Below, piece after piece: positions 1-10,769 of a stretch of DNA of 64,000 nucleotides. Under the pieces are notes generated by a model, which was not told the DNA's origin, searched no databases, and saw only the letters and a program-made list of their open reading frames with translations. How positions within the stretch are numbered: position 1 is the stretch's first letter; each line of letters begins with the position of its first letter. The stretch is taken from NCBI RefSeq assembly GCF_947242115.1, contig NC_074719.1, positions 44,844,884 through 44,908,883 of the forward strand, given 5' to 3'. Position numbers and translations under genes: made by a program. Source of the stretch: Biomphalaria glabrata (taxonomy: Eukaryota > Mollusca > Gastropoda > Planorbidae).

Positions 1-540
1 TTTTTTTTTTTTTTTTCTTTTTTTTTTTTTTCTTCTTTTTTTTTTTTCTTCTTTTTTTTCTTTTTTTTTTTTTTTAATTTTTTTTTTTTTCTTTTCTTTT
101 CTTAATTTTTTTTTCTTTTCTTTTTTTTTCTTTTTTTTTTATTTATGATGCAGTATTATTGGATTCGAGTGCTTCTTTGGGAAAAAATGTTTTAGCTAAG
201 CCCTATTTTTTTTTAAAACCCTATTGCTAATGTTATCTATCTAATTTTTTTTTTGTTGAATCTTCCTAAATTAACATATATATTATAGTTTCCATCGGAC
301 CTCCAAGTAAGCATGTTGTGTCTTATGATTAGCTCCAAAAAGTATACGCTTTTTTTTTAATCGCCCAATCAGGTGTAAAACGCTTTAGGTATATCTTTTT
401 TTTTTTAATTGCCCAATCAGGTGTAAAACGCTTTAGGTATACCTTTTTTTTTTTTTTTTTAAAGGAAACTTCAGAATTTTAATCATCAGGCGCCCCCCCC
501 CCCAGATACCAATTATGCCCGTGAATTAGTGTATCTGTTA
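1..540. repeat. T-rich low-complexity start with a short tandem duplication
   Basis: 1-150 is a T/C homopolymer-like tract. At about 345-445 a 50-bp unit containing CCCAATCAGGTGTAAAACGC occurs twice. No gene seen. Confidence 0.7.
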
Positions 541-550
541 CAATAACATT

Positions 551-1003
551 TCACGACCCGATCTCTCTCTCTCTCTCCCTCTCTCTCTGTCTCCCTTTAT
601 CTCTCCCTACCTCTCCCTCTCTCCCTCCCTCTCTCTCTCCCTCTCTCTCCATCTCCCCTTCTCTCTCCCCCTCTCTCCCTCTATCTCTCCCTCTCTCTCC
701 CTCTCTCTCCCTCTCCCTCCCCTCTCTCTCCCTCTCTCTCCCTCCCTCTCTCTCCCCCTCTCTCTCCCTCCCTCTCTCTCTCCCTCTCTCTCTCCATCTC
801 CTTCTCTCTCTCTCTCTCTCTCCCTCTCTCTCTCCCTCTCCCTCCCTCTCTCTCTCCCTCTCTCTCCATCTCCCCTTCTCTCTCCCTCTCTCTCCCTCTA
901 TCTCTCCCTCTCCCTCCCTCTCTCTCTCCCTCTCCCTCCCCTCTCTCTCCCTCTCTCTCCCTCCCTCTATCTCTCCCTCTCCCTCTCTCTCTCCCTCTAT
1001 ACC
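551..1003. repeat. (CTCTCTCC)n microsatellite, about 450 bp
   Basis: Imperfect CT/CCCT tract. The open frames across it (Arg/Glu-rich) are artefacts of the repeat. Confidence 0.95.
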
Positions 1004-1004
1004 A

Positions 1005-1190
1005 CCCAGATATGTGAAGTGGTCTACCACGTTAAGGGGCATTCCGTTTACGGTGATCTTTGGAACTGAGTAGGTTTTATTAGGGTGACTTCTGGAACAC
1101 GCTTTTGTTTTCCCGTCGAGGTTTATAGAAAAACCGAAAGAGTCGGCAGCGTATGCCAATTCGTTTGCATAAGCATAATACTAATCAGTG
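1005..1190 (-). mobile_element. LINE reverse-transcriptase fragment
   Basis: The minus strand encodes FGFSINLDGKTKAC, then PKITVNGMPLNVVDHFTYLGG. These match the conserved block after the RT catalytic region in LINE polyproteins. The (CT)n tract cuts it off right after FTYLGG. Confidence 0.75.
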
Positions 1191-1234
1191 CTTATTAAAT
1201 GTACCAAGCTTGATATTCGTAGGCTTCTTCCATT

Positions 1235-1480
1235 CATAAGACTTTCAATAAAAAAAAAAAAACTCAAACGCACCATTTTTGACATTGCCTCTAAATCTGC
1301 GAATTAAACGGAAGTTTGATTTGATAGCTAGGACACTAGTTTTGCTGCCAAAACTCTGTCAATGGAAACACCAATGCTCTAGGCAGGAGGCAGATCTTTT
1401 AGGTACTCGATCACGTCGGAAGCATAGACATATATATTTATGGTCGGAATGTTTACCTGGTAAAAGTATATAGCATTGGC
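1235..1480. repeat. Dispersed repeat R2, copy 1
   Basis: Contains AATTAAACGGAAGTTTGATTT and GCTAGGACACTAG. Related copies at 7560, 15985 and 33655 share AACGCAC..., TTGAACGGAAG and AAGCTAA words. Type unknown. Confidence 0.5.
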
Positions 1481-1524
1481 AGTGCGGACAACGGTTATGC
1501 TTGTTTTGGATGTCCTATTTATCT

Positions 1525-1557
1525 TATTATGTCTTATATTATACACAGACATTACTC

Positions 1558-1591
<34 letters not shown>

Positions 1592-1745
1592 AGATGATTA
1601 CGTCATGAATGTTAACCAATGACTTAAATTCTGCTAAGTGGCAAAATATGTAGGTCACAGCTGGGGCTGTGAATCTACAAGAAATACTGCATTCTTAATT
1701 AATCGTCGGACTCAAAATCAAGCCTTATGGAATAGTGCATGCCCA
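1525..1745 (-). mobile_element. LINE-A tail fragment
   Basis: Reverse of the LINE-A 3' end: TTATA...CACAGACATTACT, A-run, GAAGATGATTACGTCATG, AATGACTTAAATTCTGC. An internal piece with CTTAATTAATCGTCGGACTC follows directly. Confidence 0.65.
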
Positions 1746-1790
1746 GTTTAAGCTCACCATGACGGCTAGATTTGTTTTTTTGTGAGACAT

Positions 1791-1879
1791 TATTTGATTA
1801 GATTGCTAGATCTATATCTACATGATATCTGATATTTGATTAGATTGCTAGATCTATATCTACATGATATCTGATATCT
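1791..1879. repeat. Tandem duplication of a 44-bp unit
   Basis: Unit containing TTTGATTAGATTGCTAGATC and TACATGATATCTGATA occurs twice in a row. A LINE-A tip (1884-1965, minus) follows. Confidence 0.75.
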
Positions 1880-2467
1880 TACAGACGTTCTTTCATATAA
1901 GAAGATAATTACGTTCAATGTACATCTTTGTGCTAATTTAGACATGCATGTTAATTAGACTTAAATTTACGGTAATAGTAAATATTATGCTGTTCGCGTC
2001 CGATTCGGTTCTTACTCTAATCTATTGTAGAAATAATGATACCACATTTAAGGTTATCAAAGTCTGTGCGCGTAGCCAGGGCATGGGAGGCTAGAGATCT
2101 AATCCTGTCCCTAAGAAAAGCCGCTGGGATCTAAATATAAAGGAATTCAATAATAAAGTAGGCCTACTGTGAATAGGACATTTGATAGTTTTCTAGATGG
2201 TGGTGTCGAATCCGGAGTCACAGGTTCGAGCCTCGGTCGGCGCATGCCCTTATTTTCATAGCATTTTAATTCACTACTTTCTCTCTTAAAAACGTGGTCC
2301 CTGGTGCTGTTATTCATTTATGTTTAATATATGTATGTATCATTTGTTTCAGAACCTAGCTTCAACTCAATGTATTCTAGATGAACAGCAGGACATTGTG
2401 CTGTAAACACTCCCTTTAAATGCATTTCTTAATATCAGAATTAAAAAAAGACGGTTCAGTCACAGTT

Positions 2468-2935
2468 ATTCAGTACTCTTAATAATCCGACTTTTACGGG
2501 ACAGGGAAAGTGTCGGACTATCAAAGGTTAGTTGTAATGTACTTCAAAGAATTTAACAGTAAATATCAAGAAAAGTGTATTTATGGTATAATTAGATTTT
2601 GTCTTAAAACTTCTAAATTGTGAATGGGCCTCTACTGGGGAAAGTAACAATTATAGTGATTTATGAAAAAACAAAAGTAAATAAGTTTAGTTTTCAAATA
2701 TTGAATAAGTTTACAATTTACGCATAACAGCATTCAGAATACTTACGTACTACAGTACTCATTAACTAAATGAATTAAATTGTGTTTAAACAATCTGTGA
2801 TAGACTTTCATTTCTTTCTGCGCAAATAATTTGTCATGTTTTATTTGACAAAACGCATGCGCAGCTGATGCATACATCGACGACACGTCGTGGTTACTAA
2901 GTGTGCCAGATTGTTGAGTGTGTCGGATTACTATT
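2468..2935. mobile_element. Possible pogo/Tigger-like MITE
   Basis: The left end CAGTACTCTTAATAATCCGA and the right end TGTCGGATTACTATT form rough inverted ends with the TCCGAC/GTCGGA words of pogo-type elements. AT-rich interior without a frame. Weak. Confidence 0.35.
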
Positions 2936-3210
2936 ATTTCAATTCATCAATAGTCAACTGTATATTTAAGTCTCATACTTCGGTGCAAAAGAAGCTGCTT
3001 GTTTGGGGCTTAGGTAAACAAGACGGTCCTGCCCTTAGAGACGTTACTCTCTTTAGCCCTGAATCTCTTAGACACCTGTTTTAAGATTGGCTAATGCTGG
3101 TAGATGAAGTTTTAATTATTTCTTCCAGTTCATTTGCATAGATCAAATCTTCTGTAATGCAATGTCTCTGAAGAGGACGCTTGCGTTTTATAATAGGTTT
3201 AAGTGGGTGC

Positions 3211-3385
3211 AGACATTCTCTATATCAAACATTCTCTACATCAGACATTCTCTATATCAAACATGCTTTATATTAGACATTCTCTATTTCAGACATTCTC
3301 TATATCAGACATTCTCTATATCAAACATGCTTTATATTGGACATCTTAATTTAACAAATTTTCTATCTTAGACATTCTCTACATG
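3211..3385. repeat. ATCAGACATTCTCTAT minisatellite, upstream of gene 1
   Basis: About ten imperfect 15-17-bp units of TATATCAGACATTCTC. The same motif recurs upstream of genes 2 and 3. Confidence 0.85.
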
Positions 3386-3854
3386 AGGCATTTTTAAATC
3401 AGATAATTAATAACATCATCCATTCACTATATCTTACATTCTATTTAATAGACATTATTCTCTCTGTCAGACATTCATTTTTATATCACTGATTCATTAT
3501 CTTAGACTCTATAAATCACTTTTTTTTTTCAAGTCAGATAAGCTCGCAAGTTCTCAGAGTTATCTCTGTATGCGGATGGTCGTTTCATGCTTTTCCAAAA
3601 TCTGCCTCAGGGGTGCAAGTTTTTTTTGGGGGTGGGGGGCGGGGGGCGTCTTGCCGCTATTTCACAAGCTGATTACTACTTAAGAAACTCAACTTATCGT
3701 AAATCTTGATTCAGTTTTGCATTTTCAATTTATCAATACAAAATTAACCAGTTAGTTAAAAGTATAGTAAAATACAATAACTCGTGTAGTATTGAGATAT
3801 TTGGCAATAATTGTGCGGTTCTTTCCCTTATATAAGCTTTTCTGAAAAAAAAAA

Positions 3855-3871
3855 CTTTTTTTTTTTTTTAG
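3855..3871 (+). promoter_or_regulatory. 3' splice acceptor, gene 1 5' UTR
   Basis: A C/T run ending in AG, 7 nt before the ATG. The same arrangement precedes all seven paralogues. The matching donor and 5' exon were not identified. Confidence 0.7.
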
Positions 3872-3878
3872 ATCAACA

Positions 3879-5684
3879 ATGAGCACTCGAGAAGAAGAGT
3901 CTCGTCAGAATATTCCCGCAGGTATAGTCAAGGCCATAGCAATGCTCGGGAAAAAGCACAAGTTTGAGGACTTTGAAGTGATTATTGAAGGGGAAAGCAT
4001 CAAATGCCACTCCTTTCTTCTCGCCTCGTGTTCCGAGTTCTTCTATAACCTCCTGGACTCCAACATGAAGGAGAAACAAGAGATGAAAGTTAATCTCCAG
4101 AATATTTCACTGAAGAGCTTCAAGCTCATACTGGATACCCTCTACACCGGAAGTGAATTGCTGACCAAAGACAATGTCTTGGAAATTTGGGCAACAGTTC
4201 ACGAGCTCCAAATTGAATTCTTAATTCAACACTGCGAAGACTTTGTGGTGGACAATGTCACGTTGGAAACGATGCGCGTGTACAAAAGGCAAGCTGACAT
4301 CCTTCACTGCCAGAGTTTCTCTGATCGCGTCTTCCCGTTTATGCTTGATAACTTCATGAGTTTAAAAAAAACTGAATCCTTTTATGAATTGGATCTGAAA
4401 GAAATGACAAAACTAATCGAGAGTGACCAGCTTGTGGTCAGCTCGGAAGATCACGCCTTGTATTCAATCTATGATTGGGTCAGTCATGGGGAAAAGACAG
4501 CTCCGAATGTCCAGGAAGGGGATGAAATTGCTACGGTGAACAACTTAGCAACATTAGCTAAAGTCGATGTTGCTGAAGCTTGCTCTGATATTATCTCTCT
4601 CGTTATCGACAAGGAGTTAGAAACTAAAGACGAAGAGGCTTCAATAGGTTTAAGGAACGAGAGAGCTCTTTATCTGCATCAACTTCTAAATAGCAGCAGG
4701 TACCTTCTAGCCTCCGAGGCTTGCATCAAGAATCTTTTGATGAATAAATTAACCCAGGACAACGCAAAGGTGAAGAGGCTTTTGTCACAGGCGAAAGAGT
4801 ATAAGCGTCGCAGCAATCTCAGTGGCTTTTGGCCAGATGCAGCTATTCACCGTGACTGTAGTCACATGGAACACGTTGGCGTCAATTGTGGAAGTATCTT
4901 CGAGGCCTATTCTTTTAAGAGACAAAAATGGTTTTTCGTTCTATCCGGCGGCGACCTCTCCTATGGCGCTCTCGTTGTAAACTTAAACGGCCAACTCTAC
5001 GGTTATAAAACGGGTGAGAAAGGTAATGAATTGGATCATTATTCAAACGATAAATGGGTCAGGGTGTTAACCCTAAATAACAACGTCCTCCAGCTTTTAG
5101 CGCATGACAATTGTATTTACATGCTAAACGACAACATGACACTAACAAAATGTCAGCCCAACAACCAGACGACAATCTCGGAACCGTACAGCCCAGAGAC
5201 CGACATTTTTCAACACTCAATTATCAATGCGAAGTATGCCATGAGTTTCCACAGCAATATCCTCGTCTTTGAGTCAGTGGGGAACAACAACTCGGCGAAA
5301 ACGGCAGTCCACTCGTGGCACGTGCAAAACAATGACTGGACCTACGTGACCGAACTCGAGTTCAGCGCTGACAAAATGACCAGCTTCAACGATGACCACT
5401 TCTACTACATCTTGGACAAAGCGGGGTTCTTGTATAGAGTGGAGGAAGCCGAGTCTGTTCATTTCTCTTTCATTGAACAAATATGGGATTTCAGGGTCGC
5501 ACTGAACGGAGCTGTCCTGTTCAAGAAGGCGTTGTACGTGTGCGGCGAGCAGCGAGGGGAAGGGTATTATGTTACAAAAGTGGAGAAAATCTATTCCTCC
5601 TTAAAATTTCTGAATAATAGATGTTCAGGGCGGAATTTTATTCCCTTACTGTTTGAAAAATCTGAGCTGACTAGCTGGCCGTAG
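3879..5684 (+). CDS. BTB-BACK-kelch-like protein, array gene 1
   Basis: A 601-residue protein from one coding exon. In order: helical N-tail (1-27), BTB domain (about 28-124, core FEDFEVIIEG, then KCHSFLLASCSEFF, then LYTG), BACK domain part one (about 129-204, ending LYSIYDWVSHG), acidic linker (205-258), BACK part two (RALYLHQLLNSSRYLL, about 262-290), and a degenerate kelch-like propeller (about 318-590). One clear kelch unit carries HSWHVQNNDWTYV. The triplet MKE at 63-65 sits where BTB adaptors carry the CUL3-contact hydrophobic-x-Glu motif, so a role as CUL3 ubiquitin-ligase substrate adaptor is likely but inferred. The ATG is 7 nt after a polypyrimidine-AG acceptor at the same relative place in all seven paralogues. 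The glycine pairs of canonical kelch repeats are mostly missing, so the propeller assignment is less sure than BTB. Confidence 0.92.
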   Translation: MSTREEESRQNIPAGIVKAIAMLGKKHKFEDFEVIIEGESIKCHSFLLASCSEFFYNLLDSNMKEKQEMKVNLQNISLKSFKLILDTLYTGSELLTKDNVLEIWATVHELQIEFLIQHCEDFVVDNVTLETMRVYKRQADILHCQSFSDRVFPFMLDNFMSLKKTESFYELDLKEMTKLIESDQLVVSSEDHALYSIYDWVSHGEKTAPNVQEGDEIATVNNLATLAKVDVAEACSDIISLVIDKELETKDEEASIGLRNERALYLHQLLNSSRYLLASEACIKNLLMNKLTQDNAKVKRLLSQAKEYKRRSNLSGFWPDAAIHRDCSHMEHVGVNCGSIFEAYSFKRQKWFFVLSGGDLSYGALVVNLNGQLYGYKTGEKGNELDHYSNDKWVRVLTLNNNVLQLLAHDNCIYMLNDNMTLTKCQPNNQTTISEPYSPETDIFQHSIINAKYAMSFHSNILVFESVGNNNSAKTAVHSWHVQNNDWTYVTELEFSADKMTSFNDDHFYYILDKAGFLYRVEEAESVHFSFIEQIWDFRVALNGAVLFKKALYVCGEQRGEGYYVTKVEKIYSSLKFLNNRCSGRNFIPLLFEKSELTSWP

Positions 5685-6020
5685 ATTTTATCTTTACAAA
5701 GGAAATGCGACAGACGGCGCCATTCTCTGTGGCCTGGATAAGTTAACATTTTGAACAGAAGTTGACCCAACTTGTCTACGTCCGGCAAAATTAGGGCAAA
5801 CTATAATGAGTTTCGTGTCCTCATCATTGTAATGTTTACTTTGTAACACATGTCTGACAGTGTCATCATTGTAATGTTTACTTTGTAACACCTGTCTGAC
5901 AGTGTCATCATCATTGTAATGTTTACTTTGTAACACCTGTCTGACATGTGTCTTGACCGAAAAGTGGATTTTAAAATGATGTTTTGATTTTAATCATCTA
6001 ATTTCAGAGAACGTCTGTCG
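5685..6020 (+). other. Gene 1 3' UTR with a 42-bp triplication
   Basis: At 5821-5946 a unit containing TCATCATTGTAATGTTTACT and TTGTAACACCTGTCTGACAG occurs three times. It ends before AATAAA at 6021. Confidence 0.7.
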
Positions 6021-6026
6021 AATAAA
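6021..6026 (+). terminator. Poly(A) signal, gene 1
   Basis: AATAAA 337 bp after the gene 1 stop. If used, the 3' UTR includes the 42-bp triplication. Confidence 0.55.
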
Positions 6027-6055
6027 GCAAAAACTGTACTTTTTACAAATATTGT

Positions 6056-6316
6056 ATCAACTCAGTCTGTCTGTCTTTGTGTCTGTCTGTCTGACCTAAA
6101 GTTTGTACACGTTATTTCTTTGACAGCCAATCTCGGTTCAAGTTGAAATTAGTTCACACTTTTTTTTTTTTTACCTTAAAAGAATCAATACAAAAATTAA
6201 CCAATTAGTTAATTAGCTAGTGGTGATTAATTACTTTGTTTAGTATCTCAAAATAGGGGAAAGAACTAATACTTGACTAAAAAAGGTGGTATACGCTGAA
6301 TTAGTCCTCTTTACAG
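6056..6316 (+). repeat. Dispersed repeat R1, copy 1
   Basis: About 260 bp: TATCAACTCAGTCTGTCTG, GTTTGTACACGTTATTTCT, TTAACCAATTAGTTAATTAG, AGTATCTCAAAATAGGGG. Other copies lie at 15590 (minus), 44384 and 60466. Confidence 0.75.
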
Positions 6317-6377
6317 ATTGTTGTATGAGGCTTTTGACAAATTTACTTACATGACTGATCCAAAGTTATTGATACAC

Positions 6378-6454
6378 TTAACTCTTTCTCTCCTAACTGA
6401 CAATACCAACATTGATTCCACCAGAATGTGGTAAATAATTACGGAAAGAGTTAA
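6378..6454. mobile_element. TTAA-flanked MITE family M1, copy 1
   Basis: TTAACTCTTTCTCTCC at the left and GGAAAGAGTTAA at the right. Interior CCAACATTGATTCCACCAG is shared with copies at 12884, 30048 and 59664. Confidence 0.8.
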
Positions 6455-7448
6455 TGTAAAATTTATTTTTTATTTTGCTAGTTGTTGTTTTTACTTTTAC
6501 TCTATTTAAGAATTTTACTTTTTTACTTTTACTATATTTAAAATATTTTTAAAAAATGTGTGTAAAGATAAAGATTAAATCTTGTCCGCATTAATTGTAT
6601 TAGGTTTTATGGAGACAGTTGAAGGCAATTTATTTAAATCAGAGGATGAAGGATGAGTGCAGTATTTCAAGGGGTTACGCAGGCCTACCTGCGACCTACA
6701 TATTTTGTCACATCTAACACGAACTGTTCATTCATGGTTAGTCAGAGTTAGAAGTAGTATTGGGATCATTTAAGAGTAATTGGCATTAAGCCTATAGCTA
6801 GATGTGAAGGGGAGACAATTGTGTGCTGAGACATAACCTAATAAGTGGAATTATAAACAAAAGCTTAAAGCACAGACCTATATATATATATATATATTAT
6901 ATCTATAACTAGACTGGACATAAAGATCGTTTAACACTACAAAAAATGTCGTGAAAAGTTTTTAAAAGTTGAAGCAAGGCGTTGTTTTGTAAAGTAGTTA
7001 TTAGAAGTAAAGTTGTTTGTTTTTTTCAACTCTAACCTATATAATATATAATTTAATGTTTAGATCTAGAGCTGAATTCCGCAGTCCGAAAATGAGAGTA
7101 CTCTCGACTCATAATTATTATTTTGCAATTATTAGATACATAATCTAGAAAGATCTAGATAACCAATCTATTTAAATATAAATAAGATGATTTAAAAAAA
7201 AAAACAGACGTGAATTATTTCGATCTAGGATTTTCGAAACATTATCTCAATGGAAACTAAACTAACAGGAAATGGCTTTGTTTCATATATTTTAATGAAT
7301 ATATAGTTCTGTGATTAATAGCCCATTCTAAAGAAAATCTTAACTTTGAAAACTAAAGATCATTACTTTTCCAAGACAGAAAAGATTGATTTTCCTAGAT
7401 TTGATGCGACTTCCCTTACAGCTTGAAAAAGAGATACGTACATAAAAA

Positions 7449-7480
<32 letters not shown>

Positions 7481-7559
7481 GGTCTGTGAGTTGATCAATC
7501 GCGAACAAGAATTCGTTTCCGTTTTCCAGTCTAGATGTAGTATATATAGGTCTGTGAAA
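6455..7559. other. AT-rich intergenic stretch
   Basis: No gene or clear transposon. Holds (TA)n at about 6879-6900 and (TC)n(TA)n at about 7449-7480. Several CTAGATCTAGAT words. Confidence 0.6.
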
Positions 7560-7810
7560 CAAGAGCTTAAACGCACTATTGAACCTTGTTCCTAGATCTG
7601 CAAATTGAACGGAAGCTAGAATCGGTAAGCTAAAACCATGGCTAAAACTCTATAAATATTTTGGAGGCAAAAACAATCATTCGTTTAAGTTCTTTGAAAC
7701 ATCAACGCTGAAGGCAGGTAAGCAGGGAACATCATTTACGCAAACATTGACGTCGAAGCGTTTATATGGGTAATGATCAATTAACACTGGCATTGCGCAT
7801 GTCCAGCTCA
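7560..7810. repeat. Dispersed repeat R2, copy 2
   Basis: Starts AAGAGCTTAAACGCACTATT, then TTGAACGGAAGCTAGAATC. Continues to a CATTGACGTCGAAGC and GGCATTGCGCATG end. Same family as 1235. Confidence 0.55.
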
Positions 7811-7838
7811 AAGTTGGCTTGATTTATAGTTTTCGTAA

Positions 7839-7941
7839 TTAACCCTTAAAGTGCTGAGCTGTTTTTCAATGAGTGCACACCAAATGGAATTATAATTCTG
7901 ATGTTTAGAGGCTAATATACCACACGCATTTTAAGGGTTAA
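7839..7941. mobile_element. TTAA-flanked MITE family M2, copy 1
   Basis: TTAACCCTTAAAGTGCTGAG at the left, TTTTAAGGGTTAA at the right. A second copy at 58901 shares the interior. Confidence 0.8.
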
Positions 7942-8094
7942 TAGGCAGTATTACTGTAATGTAGGTCTAGGGCATCCTAGGCTTTGTTGACATCTGAAGA
8001 TAAGCCTTGCAACGACCGAGCAAGTAAACTTGATATCCTTTGTCGCAGCGGAAGCTGTTGAAGTAGTCTGAATATCTATAAACTAACAGTCGTT

Positions 8095-8365
8095 GAATTA
8101 CCTCCTACGCGTATCTAAGTGTCAATCTAATTAATCTATTTATTAGAAACTTAAAATCTGCTAAGTTATACGTTTTCCTGGCTGACTCAGGCAACCCGTT
8201 TCATGCTCAAATGGCACCAGGGAATCGGGAACAGTGTTATATCCTCTCGTCACGCTTGATAAAAAAATGTGACTTTATCTTTGCGTCTTTCTTGTTATTA
8301 ATTACGATGTGGTTTTGTAAATTGTGGTTCAGTGTTTCATGTATTATTGCTACTTTTATTAGCGG
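8095..8365 (-). mobile_element. LINE-A tail fragment
   Basis: Carries the LINE-A words GTTTTCCTGGCTGACTCAGG, ATGGCACCAGGGAA and GACTTTATCTTTGCGTCTTTC in reverse orientation. Diverged. Confidence 0.65.
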
Positions 8366-9035
8366 CGCCCGAAAGGGAAATAGACGCTATTAGTTTTGTG
8401 TGGCTTCTCTGTCCGTCAGTCCCGTTTAGATCTCATAAAATGGAAAAGATGTTGAAAATCCTACCATTCAAAGTTCTGATGCAACCGCTACTTTTTTCCT
8501 TTTCTGAAAGCGAAAAATTTAAAATCAATTATGCAAGCAGTTTTTTTTTCATAAAAATCCACCATTTTTACAACCATTCACTATTAATAGTAACAAATAC
8601 GGGAGGCTATTTAGTAAGGGAGATGACTATTTACCATATTTTCAACACATTTATGCTAACGGTTTTAGATTTTGTGAAAACAAATTTTTTCTTACAATTG
8701 TATTGCTAAAGTAAGTTCTGTCACTACAGTCATACTAGCTATTCATTTACACACACACAGAAATGTTTACTTTTTTTTTAAAGACAATAAATCTATTTAG
8801 TAAGCATATAAGTAACATAACTTAAAACAACAATTAATAAGTAGTTTATCATATTATTATATGACTATTAGCTCATAAAGTCCGAAAGAGAATAATGAAT
8901 CATTGAACAATTATTTCGTATACGTGAAATGTTTTTTTTCCTTGAGGCTTTGAATAAGAGATTGACCATTTACAAAACAATGAGATCAATTAGATAATCA
9001 TTATATAACATCACTTAGGCCAGGTTCACATCCAA
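8366..9035. other. AT-rich stretch, unrecognised
   Basis: A 125-codon frame at 8332-8709 overlaps LINE-A sequence and a TCCGTCAGTCCCGTTTAGAT repeat word, and is not credible as a gene. Nothing else seen. Confidence 0.5.
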
Positions 9036-9039
9036 CTTC

Positions 9040-9415
9040 ACCTTCACATATCCCTTGGTCTGCTGGACCCTTGGGGCGCCACACAAGATCTGTTAACCTT
9101 CTTTCTCCATTCTTCTCTGTCAGTTGCCCTTAATAGAATTTTAATCTTCTTCTTCGTTCTCATTGTTATGTTGGAGTGTTCAGATGACTAGACCAATACA
9201 TGAGATGAAATGCGCAGTATTTTACAAATCAGGGAGCTCTCCATATAGTTTTCTTTCTATTGGGGTGTTTTGGGGCCAATGTCTTATAAGGGCCTCTGGG
9301 TAAAGAGAGCAGTTTTGGAGGACATGGTCGGCCCCCTTGGGGCGCCACACAATATCTGTCAACATTCTTTCTCCATTCTTCTCTGTCAGTTGCCTTTAAT
9401 AAAATTTTAATCTGA
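9040..9415 (-). mobile_element. LINE-D tip interrupted by a LINE-C fragment
   Basis: An 80-bp LINE-D tip (TTGGGGCGCCACACAAGATC... to TTAATAGAATTTTAATC) occurs at 9068-9148 and again at 9332-9413. Between the two is a LINE-C fragment with TTCAGATGACTAGACC and TGGAGGACATGGTCGG. All read in the minus sense. Confidence 0.65.
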
Positions 9416-9432
9416 TATTCTTTATGACAATA

Positions 9433-9752
9433 TTGAAACCTTTCTATCAGACTTTCTTTCTATCAGACTTTCTTTCTATCAGACTTTCTTTCTATCAGAC
9501 TTTCTTTCTATCAGGAAGTCAATATATCAGATATTGACTTTATCAGACATACTTTATAACAAACAATCTCTAAATCAGATATTATCTATTTCAGGCGTTC
9601 TTTATAACAGACCTTTTCTATTTCAGACATTCTTTGGATCAGGCATTCACTATATCAGATATTCATTATATCAGACATTCTCTACATCAGGCATTCTCTA
9701 TATTAGACATTCTTTATATCAGGCATTCTTAATATCAGACATTCTTTAGATC
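9433..9752. repeat. ATCAGACATTCT minisatellite, upstream of gene 2
   Basis: First a 17-bp unit (TATCAGACTTTCTTTC) about five times, then 15-16-bp units of CATTCTCTATATCAGA. Same core as the arrays before genes 1 and 3. Confidence 0.85.
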
Positions 9753-9954
9753 TCAAGTTTTAAGGTTATGTCTCCCTGCAGATTTTCGGTTCAGGCTCCA
9801 TCCTCCCCCCCCCTGGGGTGCACCCAGTCGTAAAACTAAAGTCTAATTAACGTTAGATTAAGAATGTTCTATACCAACTTTAAAATTTAGAATTTAGAAG
9901 AAATATTTCAAAAATAACGTTCAAGCTAGAGTGTGCTATATATGATCAATCAGC

Positions 9955-10060
9955 TAGTAACATTTGTTTTTTAACCAAAGATATATATTCCCTGTCAAAT
10001 TTCTGAGAAAAAAAATTAGAGCCGTTTTCGAGAACGGTTTCCAATCAGGTTTATATATAT
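9955..10060. repeat. Dispersed repeat R3, copy 1
   Basis: AAAGATATATATTCCCTGTC, AATTTCTGAGAAAA, AGAGCCGTTTTCGA. A second copy lies at 33440-33545. Type unknown. Confidence 0.5.
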
Positions 10061-10399
10061 ATATTTGTAGGCGCTTCCGCAGTGCCTAATACAACTAAAC
10101 CGTATGGAGGTAACACTCAACGTAATCCAATAACACAGGCGAAAGGCCGAACAATTAATAGAAGTTAGTCGACGCTGATATTGAATATCGAACTAGTTTA
10201 ATAACAATGAAGGGAACCATCGAATGTCAGCTAACTCTAGACGTTCATAACATGCTACCTATCTCTACGTTGTTCTGGAAGTAGTCTGTTTACGTCGACC
10301 TATCCTTGTTTTTACTAGTCACGCCATTGTCTCTAAGTCAAAACGTCCCTTATTTCCGAAACAAATAATTAATTCCTAATCGTGCCATAATAATATACC

Positions 10400-10670
10400 C
10401 TTTACCTTTACCTTTACCTATCCCTTAGTCTGTTGGACAGTTGGAGCACCAGGCAAGACATGTCGACCGTCTTTCTCCATTCCTCCCCTTTTTTTTTGCC
10501 TTGTTTAGAACCTCTCTCAATGGCAGGCCCGTCCATTCTTTAATGTTGTCCTCCCATCGCTTTTTCTGTCTGCCTCTTCTTTTTCCCTGGCACTGTTCCC
10601 TGAAGGAAGGTCTTTGCGAGCCCCGTAGATCTTGTAATGTGGCCATAGGTTTTAAGCTTTCGTCTTTTTA
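10400..10670 (-). mobile_element. LINE-D C-terminal fragment
   Basis: The minus strand encodes SFREQCQGKRRGRQKKRWED, then NIKEWTGLPLREVL, the conserved tail of a LINE polyprotein seen also at 25290, 31600, 35140, 39057 and 57105. It ends about 100 bp before the gene 2 acceptor. Confidence 0.8.
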
Positions 10671-10746
10671 CAATAGTTAGTAGAACAATATACATTTATG
10701 TTACTCAAAGCAGTAGCTGTAGTAGTGTAAAGTAAAAATATTTGAA

Positions 10747-10758
10747 CTTTATTTTCAG
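10747..10758 (+). promoter_or_regulatory. 3' splice acceptor, gene 2 5' UTR
   Basis: Pyrimidine tract ending TTTTCAG, then ACCATCACATC before the ATG. The leader starting ACCA is shared with genes 3, 4 and 6. Confidence 0.75.
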
Positions 10759-10769
10759 ACCATCACATC

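Noticed and set aside
551-1159. 202-codon Arg/Glu/Gly-rich frame on the minus strand
   Set aside because: It is a translated (CT)n microsatellite fused by chance to a LINE RT scrap.
2203-2252. Isolated B-box-like GGTTCGAGCC sequence (also about 59085)
   Set aside because: No matching A box or stem, and no SINE body recognised.
8332-8709. 125-codon plus frame
   Set aside because: Starts in LINE-A sequence and continues in a dispersed repeat; composition is not protein-like.
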